Assembly: GCA_903772945.1 (NCBI GenBank)
Contig: CAICTM010000223.1
Location: 25,392-89,391, forward strand
Source of the DNA: Seminavis robusta
Taxonomy: Eukaryota > Bacillariophyta > Bacillariophyceae > Naviculales > Naviculaceae
Direction: 5' to 3'
Length of the DNA stretch: 64,000 bases
The position numbers and the translations under genes were made by a program. The stretch's first letter is position 1. Each line of letters begins with the position of its first letter. Of the stretch, positions 23,401 to 33,885 are shown in pieces. The notes under the pieces are model-generated. The model made no database searches. It had not been told where the DNA came from and saw nothing but the letters and a program-made list of their open reading frames with translations.

Positions 23401-23494
23401 CGGGAACAGATGAGGACCCTTGGATGAGCTGCTTAATCTCCTGCTCATCTTCGTGCTTGACCGTGATCGATCCATAAGATTGACGAGGCGCCAT
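20466..23494 (-). CDS. GH81 endo-1,3-beta-glucanase, type II membrane-anchored
   Basis: Three exons, 23494-23102, 22957-21421 and 21328-20466 (introns 144 and 92 bp, GT-AG), give 930 residues. A short cytosolic head is followed by one membrane anchor at about residues 38-56, then the glycoside hydrolase family 81 region. It starts at GPLPTNSWYLNL (about residues 122-133, across intron 1) and includes the family hallmark YNDHHYHYGY (about 646-655, with the conserved Asp 648) and the acidic RNEESSSEA motif (about 723-731) expected to supply catalytic Glu residues. GH81 enzymes cut internal beta-1,3-glucan bonds. In a diatom the likely substrates are chrysolaminarin or wall callose. Intron 2 splits the codon just before the DHH motif. 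Length fits the family with an added anchor. Confidence 0.92.
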
Positions 23495-24971
23495 GGCTGC
23501 GATTTCTCAAAGAGGTATCGCCCAACTAGGATATTCTGAGGATGAGAGTTGCCAAAGGAATTGTTTGTTCTACAAAAATCTTTGGAGAGAATGAAAGTGC
23601 GTGTTGTTTGCTTCCATGTTTCATGTTTCTTGCAAAAAGTCTACGTAGCCAGTTTCTGCGTCAGTTTTGTGGGTGGGTGATCCAGATACCCTTTTCCCAA
23701 AAGCTTTAACTATTGGACTAACGGATTTAACACAATTTACAGCGATTTTGGCTCGCACTGACACCCTGATGTCCCTGATCCATCTCCTTTTGGAGGCCGG
23801 CTGTTGCGCAGGCTCTGTTGGCTCGGGAATAAAAATGGCACGTCAATGTCAACTCTTGAAGTTAGAGCTCGGTTTCATCATTTTCAAGTGGTACTGGTAC
23901 TGTATCTTTCTCTGAGACCAAGTTCCACCAGTGCTACTATGTAGTACTTTACCATTGGGTCCGCAGATTCTACAGGGGACCGCTTATAAGAAGAGTGAGA
24001 CTCCCATTCTTTCTCACTATACTCATTCTTCTTTGCTTTGTGGCCCGGTGAAACTGCATCGGCCGTTCCAAAAGCGGGCAGCAGCAAGACTGAGGACCCG
24101 CAGGATTTGGATGCGACGGTAGGAGATATGGCATTTATTCAGGCGAGGATAGCTAGCTAGCATTTTAATAAAATACCGGTAACTGTAGGGTGGACAATAG
24201 GGAGCCGCAAGGGCCGGCATGTGACGGAGGGCCAGTACGAGGATACTCGAGCCCCCAGCCAACAGAAGGTGCGGTTCTCGGGTTTCGCCGTCATTCCTCA
24301 TTCTGCATATGGGTTGGCGCCTTCTTTGAGCAGATGAGCAGACCAATGATCAGAATCGTTCTACTCGCTGCTCGTTGTTAGCTAGACTACCGCCAGAGCC
24401 CCCGACCCGGACCTCAATTTATCGCCCCTGATTCCACGGAACCTAGCTAGCTAGTCCTGAATTTGGACTCTTCTTTGCATAAGCCTGGCCCTTGCTGGCT
24501 TCCATAGATAATCCACCTATGCATACCAGGGGAAGTCACACTCGGAGCCGAGTGAGTAAGCTGGAGATCCAAGAATTTCATAGCTTACCCCCGTGTGGGT
24601 CTGAAGTATAACGTCTAGTTCTGTTTGCGTTGAAGCTAACGGTGTACGTAAAACATTAAGGTGGTGGAGAATGTGGTGAACAGATTTTTTTTAGGGTTAA
24701 GATTCTTTTGCTGCTGCGCTGCCTAGCATATGTGTGACTCCGTCATTTCTTAGTTTTTTGGTTTGAGTCTTTGAATTTGGTTTGAGTGTTTGCACAAGAT
24801 ATGGATACAGTAGTGTTGTCTGGGTGGTAACAATTCCAGTCAGGACCTTAGGAATGTTACCATTTTTGAATCCTATGCCCAGTGGGCATGCATTTCAGGG
24901 ACTTGTGAATGTGATTGTGTAAGCATTTTTGTGGAGCATAGGTTGTTAGAGGCAAGTCAAAGCACACCATC

Positions 24972-25015
24972 AAACGAAAACGAAAACGAAAACGAAAACC
25001 AAAACCAAAACCAAA
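24972..25015. repeat. (AAAACG/AAAACC)n hexanucleotide run
   Basis: About seven units of a six-base motif that changes from AAACGA-type to AAACCA-type midway. On the opposite strand it would encode alternating FGFRFR-like residues, but no gene surrounds it. Confidence 0.85.
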
Positions 25016-25770
25016 CAACAGATGGAAAAGAAAGTAACAAACTACCAAACCAGACTACCAAGCCAAATACATTATCTTTCGAATCTGGTGCCCATTGGGC
25101 ATGCTATTCAATAACCTTAACCCTATTACTTCAATGTACCTTAAATCCACATTTCTATGCAGTCATAGTTCATCTTAAGTACGTCTTGCCACCATCTACT
25201 TGAAGGCAACTTGCAATAAGTCTATAAAAAGCCTTAGTTTGACCAGTAACTGTTTTCCAATAGCATGCTCTTACTATTATATCATCATGTATATTATATA
25301 AATCTAAGTAATGAACATGCTTGCCTAAGTAAATATCCAAGTTTTGCCTATGTCACATTTTGAATAAAATGTATCTATATCCGAGGACTTTTATGCATTA
25401 AATAGGACACTTGCCTTTTTGGCTGGCTTTCTGTTCTCCAGCTACTAAGATACGGGTAATGGTCGATTCAGCTGAAATGTCAAAATGCTACAAAATTAGC
25501 TAAATACTCAAAATGATAGTTCTAGGCGCCACATCACCAGACAGACCCACACAGGGTTGACAAGGAGAGCGTCAGCCACCATGGGTACCTGGTACATTGT
25601 ACTGTACCAGCGCGTGGTACAAATTTTAACGCCCTGCTCATACTTGAAATGTCATAAACATGAGAGCGCGCTCTCTGGCTAGCTATTAATTTAAGCCAGT
25701 GGAGCTGTGGAACCTCGGCAGAAAGGTTTCAGTGTAGACGCAGAAAGCTCTAGCTAGCTAGTGCCGAGCT

Positions 25771-25791
25771 TAGCTAGCTAGCTAGCTAGCT
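25771..25791. repeat. (TAGC)n tetranucleotide run
   Basis: About five perfect TAGC units, self-complementary. The same tetranucleotide recurs in shorter runs elsewhere in the intergenic DNA. Confidence 0.85.
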
Positions 25792-26149
25792 GGAAGCAGA
25801 CACCCCTAGTGGCTAGCTAGAAGCAGATACCTAGCTAGCAGATACCGGTACCCATAGGATACATGTGAATAGCTTTAGCTGTTTAAAAGGCAGCACCCCA
25901 AGAATACTTTAAATTTGCTGCCTTACTTGTAATCTAACCCTACCCTTATACCTGCAGAGACCGCTGGACAATTTAAGATAGGTCACACTAAAATCAGCGC
26001 GTGTCCGTCCGTCGTCGGTCAAAATGTGAGGTGGTGGAAAATTCTTTTTATTCGCGGAACGTCTTCGAAACATATAGACCTATCCAGCAATGTATTGTAC
26101 ATACCCGTCCGACGTCTAGTTACTGAGAAGGGGCTAACCGACAGATCTA

Positions 26150-27311
26150 ATGCTCTTGACGCTTGCAGTTAATCGTGCAGCATTGCTAACTCCCACCACA
26201 ACTCCCACATCGTTACTCGCTTTTTCCTCGCTTTTTTCTTCTTTCGTTTTGTATTCCAAGTCAACCAAAGATGGTGGAAATCAACCAATAGAGACCATGA
26301 CAGAGCCTCCGCCTACCACCGCTACCCCCAGGAATAGCATTGCCATCAGCCCTGTGAGGAAGATCCACTCTCCCGCCATCAGAACCAAGCTTATTCGAGG
26401 TTCAAAGTGCAAAAATCCTCCCAACGTGGAAGCACTCAAACAGGAACTTGCTGATTGGTTGGAGGCTTACCGAGCACTGGACAACTGCGTCTCCATCAAG
26501 AATCAAGCAAGAGACAAGGCATGCACTTGCTGCAAGGATATTCCAGAACCTGGGAGCTACTACTTCCGAGTTTTGCTGAATTCACTTTTCCAGTTCGGCC
26601 TCATGGACCGGAATGGGCAGATGTCGTTCGTCGTGGAATGGATAAAGTACACCAAGAAGCAGATGAAGGATCGTCATCTCTACAATACACAGGAACAACG
26701 AAGGCCATTCCTCATGCCTGGATTGATCATCAGAGTGTCCTGTTGTCGAGACACTTTGTCAAGAATGGTTGGCTTTGGTTGGGACAAGTGGAATGCTTCG
26801 GAGATGGTTGCGACTGGCAAGAAACTCATGGGCCATGGCAATGATGGAATAGCACGCAGGTGCAACGAAGCGGTAGATTCCTCCTTGAAGGAGTTCTTCG
26901 AAGACATGAAACAGCCAGCTTGTATGTCCAAGGGCAACTCTTTTCATTAGAGAGCTGGTTGGTGAAAGTATCCAACAGACACTTCGCAACACAGACGAAG
27001 AAGTGGTTGAGCTTCCTTCATGCAACAGCAAACGACAACTCTACGGACGGTATTTGAGGGAGAGAGGCTATCACTATTCGGTCGATTCAAAGGGGGCAAT
27101 CACTTCCAATGTCCCAATAGCTGGCGTGGAACAGAAACCTGTTTGCAGTTGGGCCAAGTTCCATGTATACTGGAAAAGGGAGTACAAGCAGATAATAATC
27201 TGTCGCCCTAGGGAAGACATTTGCAATGAATGCTTCAAGCATGCGAATCGGCACAAGTTTCTTATCAACCGACTTCAAGCCAAAGAACAAAGGGAGGGGA
27301 GACGAAGATAA
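26150..27311 (+). pseudogene. Broken transposase-like gene
   Basis: An ATG-led frame runs from 26150 to 26950 (266 residues, with a CTCCKD cysteine pair near residue 125). The protein then continues in another frame (about 26910-27311, reading RELVGESIQQTLR...). That second part has a FHVYWKREY segment and a cysteine pair in a RPREDICNECFKHANRHKF-type segment. Such a segment is typical of the zinc-finger region before transposase cores in protist transposon proteins. No splice pair joins the frames, since the short GTATGT...TAG option creates a stop. The lesion is best read as a frameshift. No catalytic DDE triad is visible. The family cannot be named. Confidence 0.45.
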
Positions 27312-28176
27312 AACTCAAACGCAAACCACCAAGAACAGAAACAGCAAGAACCACAAGAGCAACAGCCCAAACAGCCAACCGCCGCAGAGATCCAAGCCCA
27401 AGCTGCCGCCAAGGAGAAGAACATGTTCATGGCAGAGCCAATAAGTTTCTTGAATGTTCAGTTCCAATACTCAAGTAGTGGACTGGGTCTCGCTGAAACC
27501 CTTCCTCAGGGACAGCGGTAGTCAGGCAGTTCAGGGAGCCTTGTCGTGCCTCAGGAGTGTTCCAACACCTCCAGTAGGCACCAAGCCAAGGACTTGGTCC
27601 TGTCAGTCAGACAGGAGGGCCAGCAGAGCTCTCTGCTGGGCCCTTTTGGGCCAGCTCTCCTCAGGAGCTGGGAACCTTCGTTATTCAATCGTGCAGTGGC
27701 AGTCTGGGAACAGAACTAGGTGTAAAATACTCGTTAGTTTAACAAACTATGGCCACGGAGTGGCTTTTGTGACGCGGGCAATGGGTGGGGAAGCCCCCAC
27801 CTAGCTGAGTCGTCATCTACTTATTTGCCCAATCAACATGACCTCATCCACTGGCCCAACGTGGAGCCAGCACCAAGTAGACAGATGCCCTGGGTAGGGG
27901 GGTGAGCACATTGATCTGGGAACAGAACTATCTGCTACCTCCTACTGCTTCTGCCCGGCCTCAACAGGATAGGTATCAACTGCTGCGGTATCAAAGGGGC
28001 TACAAGCTAATCAGGATCGGTCTCAATCTTTCGTACTATTTTCTTAACTATGGTAGAAAGGACGATCCTTTCTTGCTGCTTTGCTGGGAGATAAGCCAAC
28101 TGCGCATGCTGGAGTTGTAGGCCAGCATAGCTGTTGGAGCTATCCCAGAGGAATCCAGAGCTCTCGCTCCTAGACT
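27312..28176. other. Repeat-rich stretch without an intact gene
   Basis: The first 150 bp look like the decayed Lys/Arg/Asn-rich tail of the transposase-like relic in shifted frames. Between about 27590 and 27680 several hairpins follow one another, for example CCAGCAGAG/CTCTGCTGG arms at 27620-27639. The remainder shows no coding signal. Confidence 0.5.
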
Positions 28177-28640
28177 TGAAAGCGTTACAGTTCCTCCCAT
28201 GACTCAGAGTATCCGTGAGTAGATTGAGTCATGTTTTATGAGTCAATACGATGGAACAGAGAACGCTGGCAAGAACACGTTCTCAACGAAACCAAAGGAC
28301 ACAGTAAATTGGAGTATTCGACAGGAGTAAAGCATCCTGCCAACGAACCGTTTCCCGCAGATACCACGTTGACTTCCGTATGAACCAAGATCAACTACCA
28401 CGATGCATTGATCCAACACGCTACCAACTAGCTTTACTGATCGCATCAATCAAAGCTCACAACACAGATTATGAATTACTAAGAAGCGAACTTTGCATTT
28501 ACCTTGCACTCGTCTTGAATAGTTGCAGTTGATCTCGTTGGGTGGTAGCTACCTCTACAAGATCCCTCTATTCAAGTAGTATTTCCTCACGTTAGCAGAT
28601 TAACTAGTCGCAGTTACGCACTGCCACACCTCCATCAAGA
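28177..28640 (+). repeat. LTR-like repeat, longest copy
   Basis: It begins TGAAAGCGTTACAG and shares its first ~270 bp with 28683-28975 and, inverted, with 28976-29225. It is followed at 28640 by ATGGCCGATGAAGCAGCC, which looks like the start of a gag frame cut off after about 13 codons by the next repeat copy. The right end is an estimate. Confidence 0.55.
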
Positions 28641-28682
28641 TGGCCGATGAAGCAGCCAAGCTCAAGCATGTCCTATGCACCC

Positions 28683-28975
28683 TGAAAGCGTTACAGTTCC
28701 TCCCACGACTCAGAGTATCCGTGAGTAGATTGGGTCATGTTTTATGAGTCAACACGATGGAACAGAGAACGCTGGCAAGAACACGTTCTCAACGAAACCA
28801 AAAAGAAAAGGGACCGGTAAATTGGAGTATTCGACAGGAGTAAAGCATCCTGCCAACGAACCGTTTCCCGCAAATACCACGTTGACTTCCGTATGAACCA
28901 AAATCAACTACAACGATGCATTGATCCAACAAGCTACAACTAGATTTACTGATCGCATCAATCAAAAAAGCTAGT
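28683..28975 (+). repeat. LTR-like repeat, truncated direct copy
   Basis: Direct copy of the first part of 28177-28640 with a short A-rich insertion near 28800. It abuts an inverted copy almost immediately, so the pair forms a long hairpin-capable inverted repeat. Confidence 0.8.
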
Positions 28976-29225
28976 TGGTAGCGTGTTGGATCAATGCATC
29001 GTGGTAGTTGATCTTGGTTCATACGGAAGTCAACGTGGTATCTGCGGGAAACGGTTCGTTGGCAGGATGCTTTACTCCTGTCGAATACTCCAATTTACCG
29101 TGTCCTTTGGTTTCGTTGAGAACGTGTTCTTGCCAGCGTTCTCTGTTCCATCGTGTTGACTCATAGAACATGACTCAATCTACTCACGGATACTCTGAGT
29201 CGTGGGAGGAACTGTAACGCTTTCA
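28976..29225 (-). repeat. LTR-like repeat, truncated inverted copy
   Basis: Reverse complement of the same repeat; its TGAAAGCG end is at 29225. It lies about 160 bp past the end of the minus-strand gypsy pol frame, where a 3' LTR would be expected. It could therefore be the truncated 3' LTR of that element. No clear polypurine tract precedes it. Confidence 0.6.
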
Positions 29226-29382
29226 GTTTTACTGTTAAGCTATTTCCAAGAAGTGATCTTTCTCCATGTTTTCTGGGATTGATTCAACTTCAAAGGAGCG
29301 ATATAGTGAAGGGGTGACCATATAGATCAGTTAAACTCCCCATGTATGTAACTAGAGAATTGATATAGATATCCCCTCTAAA

Positions 29383-30591
29383 CTAGATTGGGATAAACGA
29401 ATAACTTGTATTGAGGTGTCTGTAATACAACCTCCAACAGGATCCATTCACGAGGTCGTCTTGACACTTGATATTCTGAACAGCTATCAAGTTACGAATG
29501 GTCTGATGAGCACGCTCGACCATCGAGTTGGCTTGAGGGTTACGTGTGGTAATGAACTTGCGACGAAGTCCATATTCATCCCGGAGAGTCTTCTCGACTT
29601 CTGCGCGGAACTCACGTCCTCTATCCATGATAACCTCAGCAGGCCATGGATACCGAGTAAGCCATGTCTGTTCTAGAACGATGGCTACTTCGTCTGCTGC
29701 TTTTGAGCAGATCTCAGCAATCTCGAACCATCCGGTTACGGGATCAATCATTGTCAGGCAATGAAGTGTACAGAAATTCTTTTTCTTAGGATCCCCGACG
29801 TTGTATGGACCTATCAGGTCAATACATAGTCTTTCCCAAGGGATCTCCTCGCAAGTCTTTGGAGGAAGCAATCCCAGCTTACGCGTCTTGGGTTTGTTCA
29901 GTTGGCAGCTTTGGCAACGCTGACATACGGACTGCACAGTCTTGCGCAACCCTTTCCAGGTGTAGTGTTGACTGATGGTAAGTTCTGTGCGAGTCTCGCC
30001 AGGATGCATCAGTACACCATGATACCATTCGACCAGCTTCTTCTGCATGGCCTTAGGCACAACAATCTTGTCGTCCTTGACTACTAGTTCATAGGACTTG
30101 TCCCCTCTGGGAAAAGATTGTTTCTTGTAGTCGTTTGGCTTGTCCCTGAGGAGTTTCTTGATATCGTTATCGTCCTTCTGGCGATGTTCGATCTCGGGGA
30201 ACGAGAGAGGGAAGTCACTAGGGAAGTCCTCTTCGTCTGCGGCCATGAGCTCAGCAATCTCGCTGGCTTCCATTTGTTCTGAAGAACCATCGTTGTTCGA
30301 GATGTTAAGTCTCGGATAAGCCCTAGCGTGATAGGGTTTAGCATCAGGGAGAAGTTCTACTTCGTAGTCGTCCATCTGCCACTTTCCTAAAGTACCATCG
30401 AATAGATCGGAGTACTTGGTCAATAAGGCATGGAGCTGTTCCTGCTCTTCCTTATTTAACTGATCTTGACCTTGGCATACCTGCTTTTTAAAGGTCAGCT
30501 TGTTCGTATTTCGCATCAAGAATCTTCTTGAGACGATCTGCACTGTCGTCGACAGCTGCAGGATCAGGAATGAAGAAGTTCTCTTCTTCAT
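29383..30591 (-). pseudogene. Gypsy-type pol fragment: integrase with reverse transcriptase deleted
   Basis: The frame begins with sequence typical of the entry to a Ty3/gypsy reverse transcriptase (LLTKYSDLFDGTLG...KPYHARAYP, about residues 56-93). It then jumps without a frame break to a post-RNase H linker. The RT core, including its YxDD box, and the whole RNase H are missing. The rest is an integrase: HHCC zinc-binding segment (H...HPGETRT...CQRCQSCQ, about residues 195-235) and catalytic core with D (CIDLIGP), D (IMDRGREF) and E (NPQANSMVERAH). The C-terminus is cut off. It can only be mobilised in trans, if at all. It belongs to the element spanning to 32564. Confidence 0.85.
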
Positions 30592-31223
30592 TGGTATCGC
30601 TATCTTTCATAGGAATAGATATGCCGTCCCATTCCACTGACATGGTAGTGAAATCGAACTTAAATCCTAGATCGGAGAGAATGTCTCGACCTATGATCAT
30701 GTCATACGCCCCCAAGCTCTTGGTGACGTGTAAATCCCATTTGATAATCCTATCATCATGGAACTCAGGAATCATAAAGGCACCCTTGCACTTCGTGCTG
30801 GTGTTTAATTCTCCTGCACGGGTAGTCCACATCGTTTGGACGCCCCCAAGATCCTTCATGCGTAATTTCTTAGCATGAGTTTGAGCAATCAGCCAAAGTT
30901 CCGGATGCTCCTGTATCCAGTAAGCAACGGAGTGTAACGGGTTTTGGTTTCCCTTATTCTTGTCTGTTTTAAAATCTAACATAGAAGATAGGTTTGAGGT
31001 CTCTTGTCTTGCGACGTTTACGAGGTGGTTGGCCACGGACGAGGTTAACAATGCTAAATAGATCATCAGAATCTAATTGAGCAGCTTCTAGGCAATCATC
31101 TAATTTGCCGTAGACTTCATCAGTTGCAAACAATTCTTGTTTACTAGTTAGTGAGATATCTTCATCACTTGGGTATGAGAAATCGGAACACGGTTCCGTT
31201 GAATCATCATCCTGGCCTAATCC
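30488..31223 (-). pseudogene. Gypsy-type protease region, broken
   Basis: The 31066-30488 frame contains the C-terminal half of a retroviral-type aspartic protease (DMIIGRDILSDLGFKFDF). The DSG/DTG active-site triplet expected upstream is not found. Between 31223 and 31066 another frame holds acidic linker sequence ending in a basic PPRKRRKTRD patch. A frameshift therefore separates the gag linker from the protease. Confidence 0.7.
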
Positions 31224-32564
31224 TCAGACGGAGATTTCTCCATCCGATTGATTGAAATTTAAGTCGGCAGGAGCCTTGTCGACCTCGGCCATTTTCTTGT
31301 CCATCATGTTGAGGGACCCGACAGAGGAGTTATCCTCGTTATCAGAGTCATCCGACTTGCGTTTGGCAACATGGTTGCATTCGCCTTTCTTCTTGCGATC
31401 GGCCTTGACAGCAGCGGTGGAGACTTTCTTCACAAGGACAGAAAGTTCCTTCTTGGTGTAGGACTTGGCATCGTCAGACTTACGTTTCCAAGTCTTGTTC
31501 TTGTTGTACGCTGGCTTGCTATCGTTACCAGACGAGGACTTGGACTTGAGTTTCTTCAGAGTCATGCAGTCAGCAGTATCGTGAGTGCTGGACTCGTGGT
31601 AGTCACACCACTTTCCTTCGTTCTTGGAGGAGTGGTTGTTGTTGCGGCTAGACTTGTACTTCTTGCTACTGTTCTTCTTCGAAGTAGCTTGCTTGGCATT
31701 GCTGCCTTTGTCAAAGTCTTCAGCAGATTCCATGCGCTCACAGAATCCAATGAGAGCCGTCATCTCGGCAGTGAAAGGATCGAAGTCGTGTTCGTCCATC
31801 TTGCGCATCCAGGAACGAGGAATGCCATGACAGATGATGTCAATGAATTCGTCCTGGTTCAACTGTTGATTGGCACCGAAAGGTGGCAAACGTGGAAGTT
31901 CATCGGTGTTCATCCGAGTGAGGTTGTTGATGTAGGCACGAGTTGTCATCTCGCTAGGCTTGCGCATCTTACGACGCATGAAGCGTTTCTGTTTTTCGAG
32001 AGCCTTGTAAGGACAGGCTTGTTCGATCACCGCGTTGATTCCAAAGGTGATGTCAGCATCGCTTAGAGCAGGTTCTGCTGCACCGTCCCATGCAGTTTGG
32101 ACACGAGCCTGGAATTGGACTTTGGTTTCTCCAGAAGCCACATCGCGTGGAGCAATTGCATTCACAGCAATTTGTCGAAGGGCGTTATGACGCACGGCAC
32201 GACTGCCTGCACACCCAGCTTCGTAGGCACTCTTTGCAGAGCTGGAAGTCATCTCCTTGAGAAGACGATGTTTGTCGTCGGCACCAGCAAGGTTGAGTCC
32301 AACGAAGACCTTCTCCATATTCGTGGCTCACTTGATGGTCTCACGTGGAGTGTTGGAGCCATTAATGATGGCTACCTTGAAAGTGTACTTGGCACTATTT
32401 GCGTCTGCAGGAATGGTGCGAAGTTTGTAGGTAGTTGCACGAGTGTCGTCGACCTCGTTGTCTTTGTCTTTGTCTTTGTCTTTGTCGATGAGAGGAAGAA
32501 TGGGTTTGTCACGCAACTAATTCTCAAAGTTGCTGAACGCATGCTTTCCTTGAGCAATCTTCAT
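31224..32564 (-). pseudogene. Gypsy-type gag with two nonsense codons
   Basis: The frame starts at ATG 32564. It is interrupted by TAG (32519-32517) and TGA (32330-32328) and is otherwise open to 31224. It has a KDKDKDKD run from a GTCTTT microsatellite, a helical retrotransposon-gag-like core (MTTRAYINNLTRMN...FIDIICHGIPRSW), a Ser/Lys/Asn-rich stretch and a zinc-knuckle-like WCDYHESSTHDTADC. Both stops sit where a CAG-to-TAG and a TGG-to-TGA change would explain them. Part of the decayed element 29383-32564. Confidence 0.8.
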
Positions 32565-33104
32565 GGTGAAGGAATAGGTTGTGGGTAGCTGGAAGCTATT
32601 GTGTTTGTTAACAAAATGCACTACGCTAAAAGCTAGTGTAAAGATCTTTCGAGTGTTTTGAGTTTGAGAGAATGAAAGTTATGAGAGAGATTAGAAAGCT
32701 ACGAAAACTAATCCATGAGAGAGATCGTTGTGAAGCTCATTGAAGTTGGTCTCCCGTGGGAGGCCTCGAAGTGTGATATCGTAGGTTATGATAGTAACTC
32801 TACGTACTCCACGGTCCATTTCCGGAACACGTGGAAACTTCAGCTAGTTGCTGTCTAGTAGCGTGGAAGCTTTCCACGCCGGCTAAATATCTAGAGCGAT
32901 GTTCCATCGACAACCTAGTATGACTAGCAGTTATGAGAACCCTGTCTCAGTGACTATTCATGAAGGACTATATCATGAGTCGAACTCAAACCCTATCTAG
33001 GATCAAGTCGCGAATAAGGCTAAGAGCCGTGTATTGCAATGGCCCACATTTTGTCAAGGCATGTCGTGAGCAAGGATTCCTTATAGTGATGAAAGGTTAC
33101 GAGA
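32565..33104. other. Stretch without an intact gene
   Basis: Leader side of the gypsy element and unassigned sequence. The small plus-strand frame at 32960-33142 leads into the FAR1-like relic and may be its eroded N-terminal part. Confidence 0.5.
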
Positions 33105-33551
33105 AAAAGTCATCACACCAAATTTGTATGTGCTCGTTTTAGATACCACAAAGAAGTGTCTACTGGTATTGTTACCGTTTCAAATTCTACCAAGCAATCA
33201 CTTCGCAGCAAAAAGAAAGTTGATGAAGGAACGATTCACAAAACATCACGTCCCATCAAAGGTGTTGACGAGAAATGTCCTTTCTATTTCAATGTCTATT
33301 GGTGTTCCCAGCATAATCGATGATACCTTCCTAGGTTGCAACGTGGTTGCAAACACCATGCTGGTCACAACCAGAAATACTCTCCAGATCAAGTTCGAGT
33401 TCTTTCCACTGCTATTGGATCAAATGCATTGGAACTAAGTCAACAAATGACAGAGGAATTCATTAGACCCCCCAAGCAAAAGGGATCATTCCTTAACAGT
33501 TTTTATATTGATATGTCTCAGAGGCAGAGTTTTCCCAGTGCCTTTGAAATC
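33105..33551 (+). pseudogene. FAR1/MULE-type zinc-finger relic
   Basis: One frame reads KFVCARFRYHKE, then a Lys/Ser-rich linker, then CPFYFNVYW...RWYL-like residues and GCKHHAGHN. This spacing of Cys and His (C...C/H-x-H) is the FAR1/WRKY-GCM-type zinc finger found in front of MULE transposases. A TGA at the position of the expected Trp (33321-33323) interrupts it. The transposase core is absent; the frame ends at 33551 in polar sequence. It is a truncated transposon-derived fragment. Confidence 0.55.
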
Positions 33552-33591
33552 TGACAGATTATGAGCTGAGAGAAGCTGTCACGGAGAGCAT

Positions 33592-33751
33592 CACTTAGGC
33601 TAAGTGATTCACTTAGGCTAAGTGAATCAAATGTGACTGACTAAATCAAATAAGACTGACTGAATCACTTAGGCTAAGTGGCTCACTTAGCCTAAGTAAA
33701 TCAAATTGAATCACTTAGCCTAAGTGAAAATTCAACCACTTAGCCTAAGTG
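33592..33751. repeat. Cluster of six 15-bp near-palindromes
   Basis: CACTTAG(G/C)CTAAGTG occurs at 33592, 33610, 33666, 33684 (one end mismatch), 33712 and 33737. The first three have G at the centre and the last three have C, so the cluster is roughly an inverted array. The second copy extends to a 23-bp near-palindrome. Confidence 0.9.
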
Positions 33752-33780
33752 AAGATTTGTGAGGGACAAATCACGCTACC

Positions 33781-33882
33781 CAATGTCTACTAAAGTCCAC
33801 CAAAGTCTACTAAAAGTCTACTAAAGTCTACCAAATGTATACCAATGTCTTACAATGTCTACCGTGTCTACCAATGTCTACT
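33781..33882. repeat. GTCTACYAAA-type short tandem array
   Basis: About nine diverged copies of a 10-12 bp unit (AAAGTCTACT / AATGTCTACC) fill the 100 bp between the palindrome cluster and the TTAA element. Confidence 0.8.
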
Positions 33883-33885
33883 TAA

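Larger units (their letters stand above)
23495..26149. other. Long AT-rich intergenic region
   Basis: No gene is supported in 2.6 kb. It contains the GH81 5' flank, two copies of a TGCCCAnTGGGCATGC element near 24877 and 25091, a hexanucleotide run at 24972-25015, and a (GCTA)n run near 25771-25791. The short frames on either strand are unremarkable. Confidence 0.6.
29226..32564 (-). mobile_element. Decayed Ty3/gypsy-type LTR retrotransposon
   Basis: Order gag, protease, RT stub, integrase on the minus strand is that of Ty3/gypsy. The element carries nonsense codons in gag, a frameshift before the protease, a clean deletion of RT-RNase H near 30300-30315, and a truncated integrase. A candidate 3' LTR is at 28976-29225. 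No matching 5' LTR was recognised to the right of 32564. Confidence 0.8.

Noticed and set aside
26922-26950. A 29-nt intron joining the two transposase-like frames
   Set aside because: Joining creates a stop codon, and the size is implausible; a frameshift in a decayed gene is simpler.
32600-32960. 5' LTR of the gypsy element
   Set aside because: I could not find sequence matching the LTR-like copies at 28177-29225, so no pair is claimed.
33592-33751. CRISPR-like array
   Set aside because: Repeats are palindromic 15-mers with very short irregular spacers in a eukaryotic, transposon-rich context; no cas genes.
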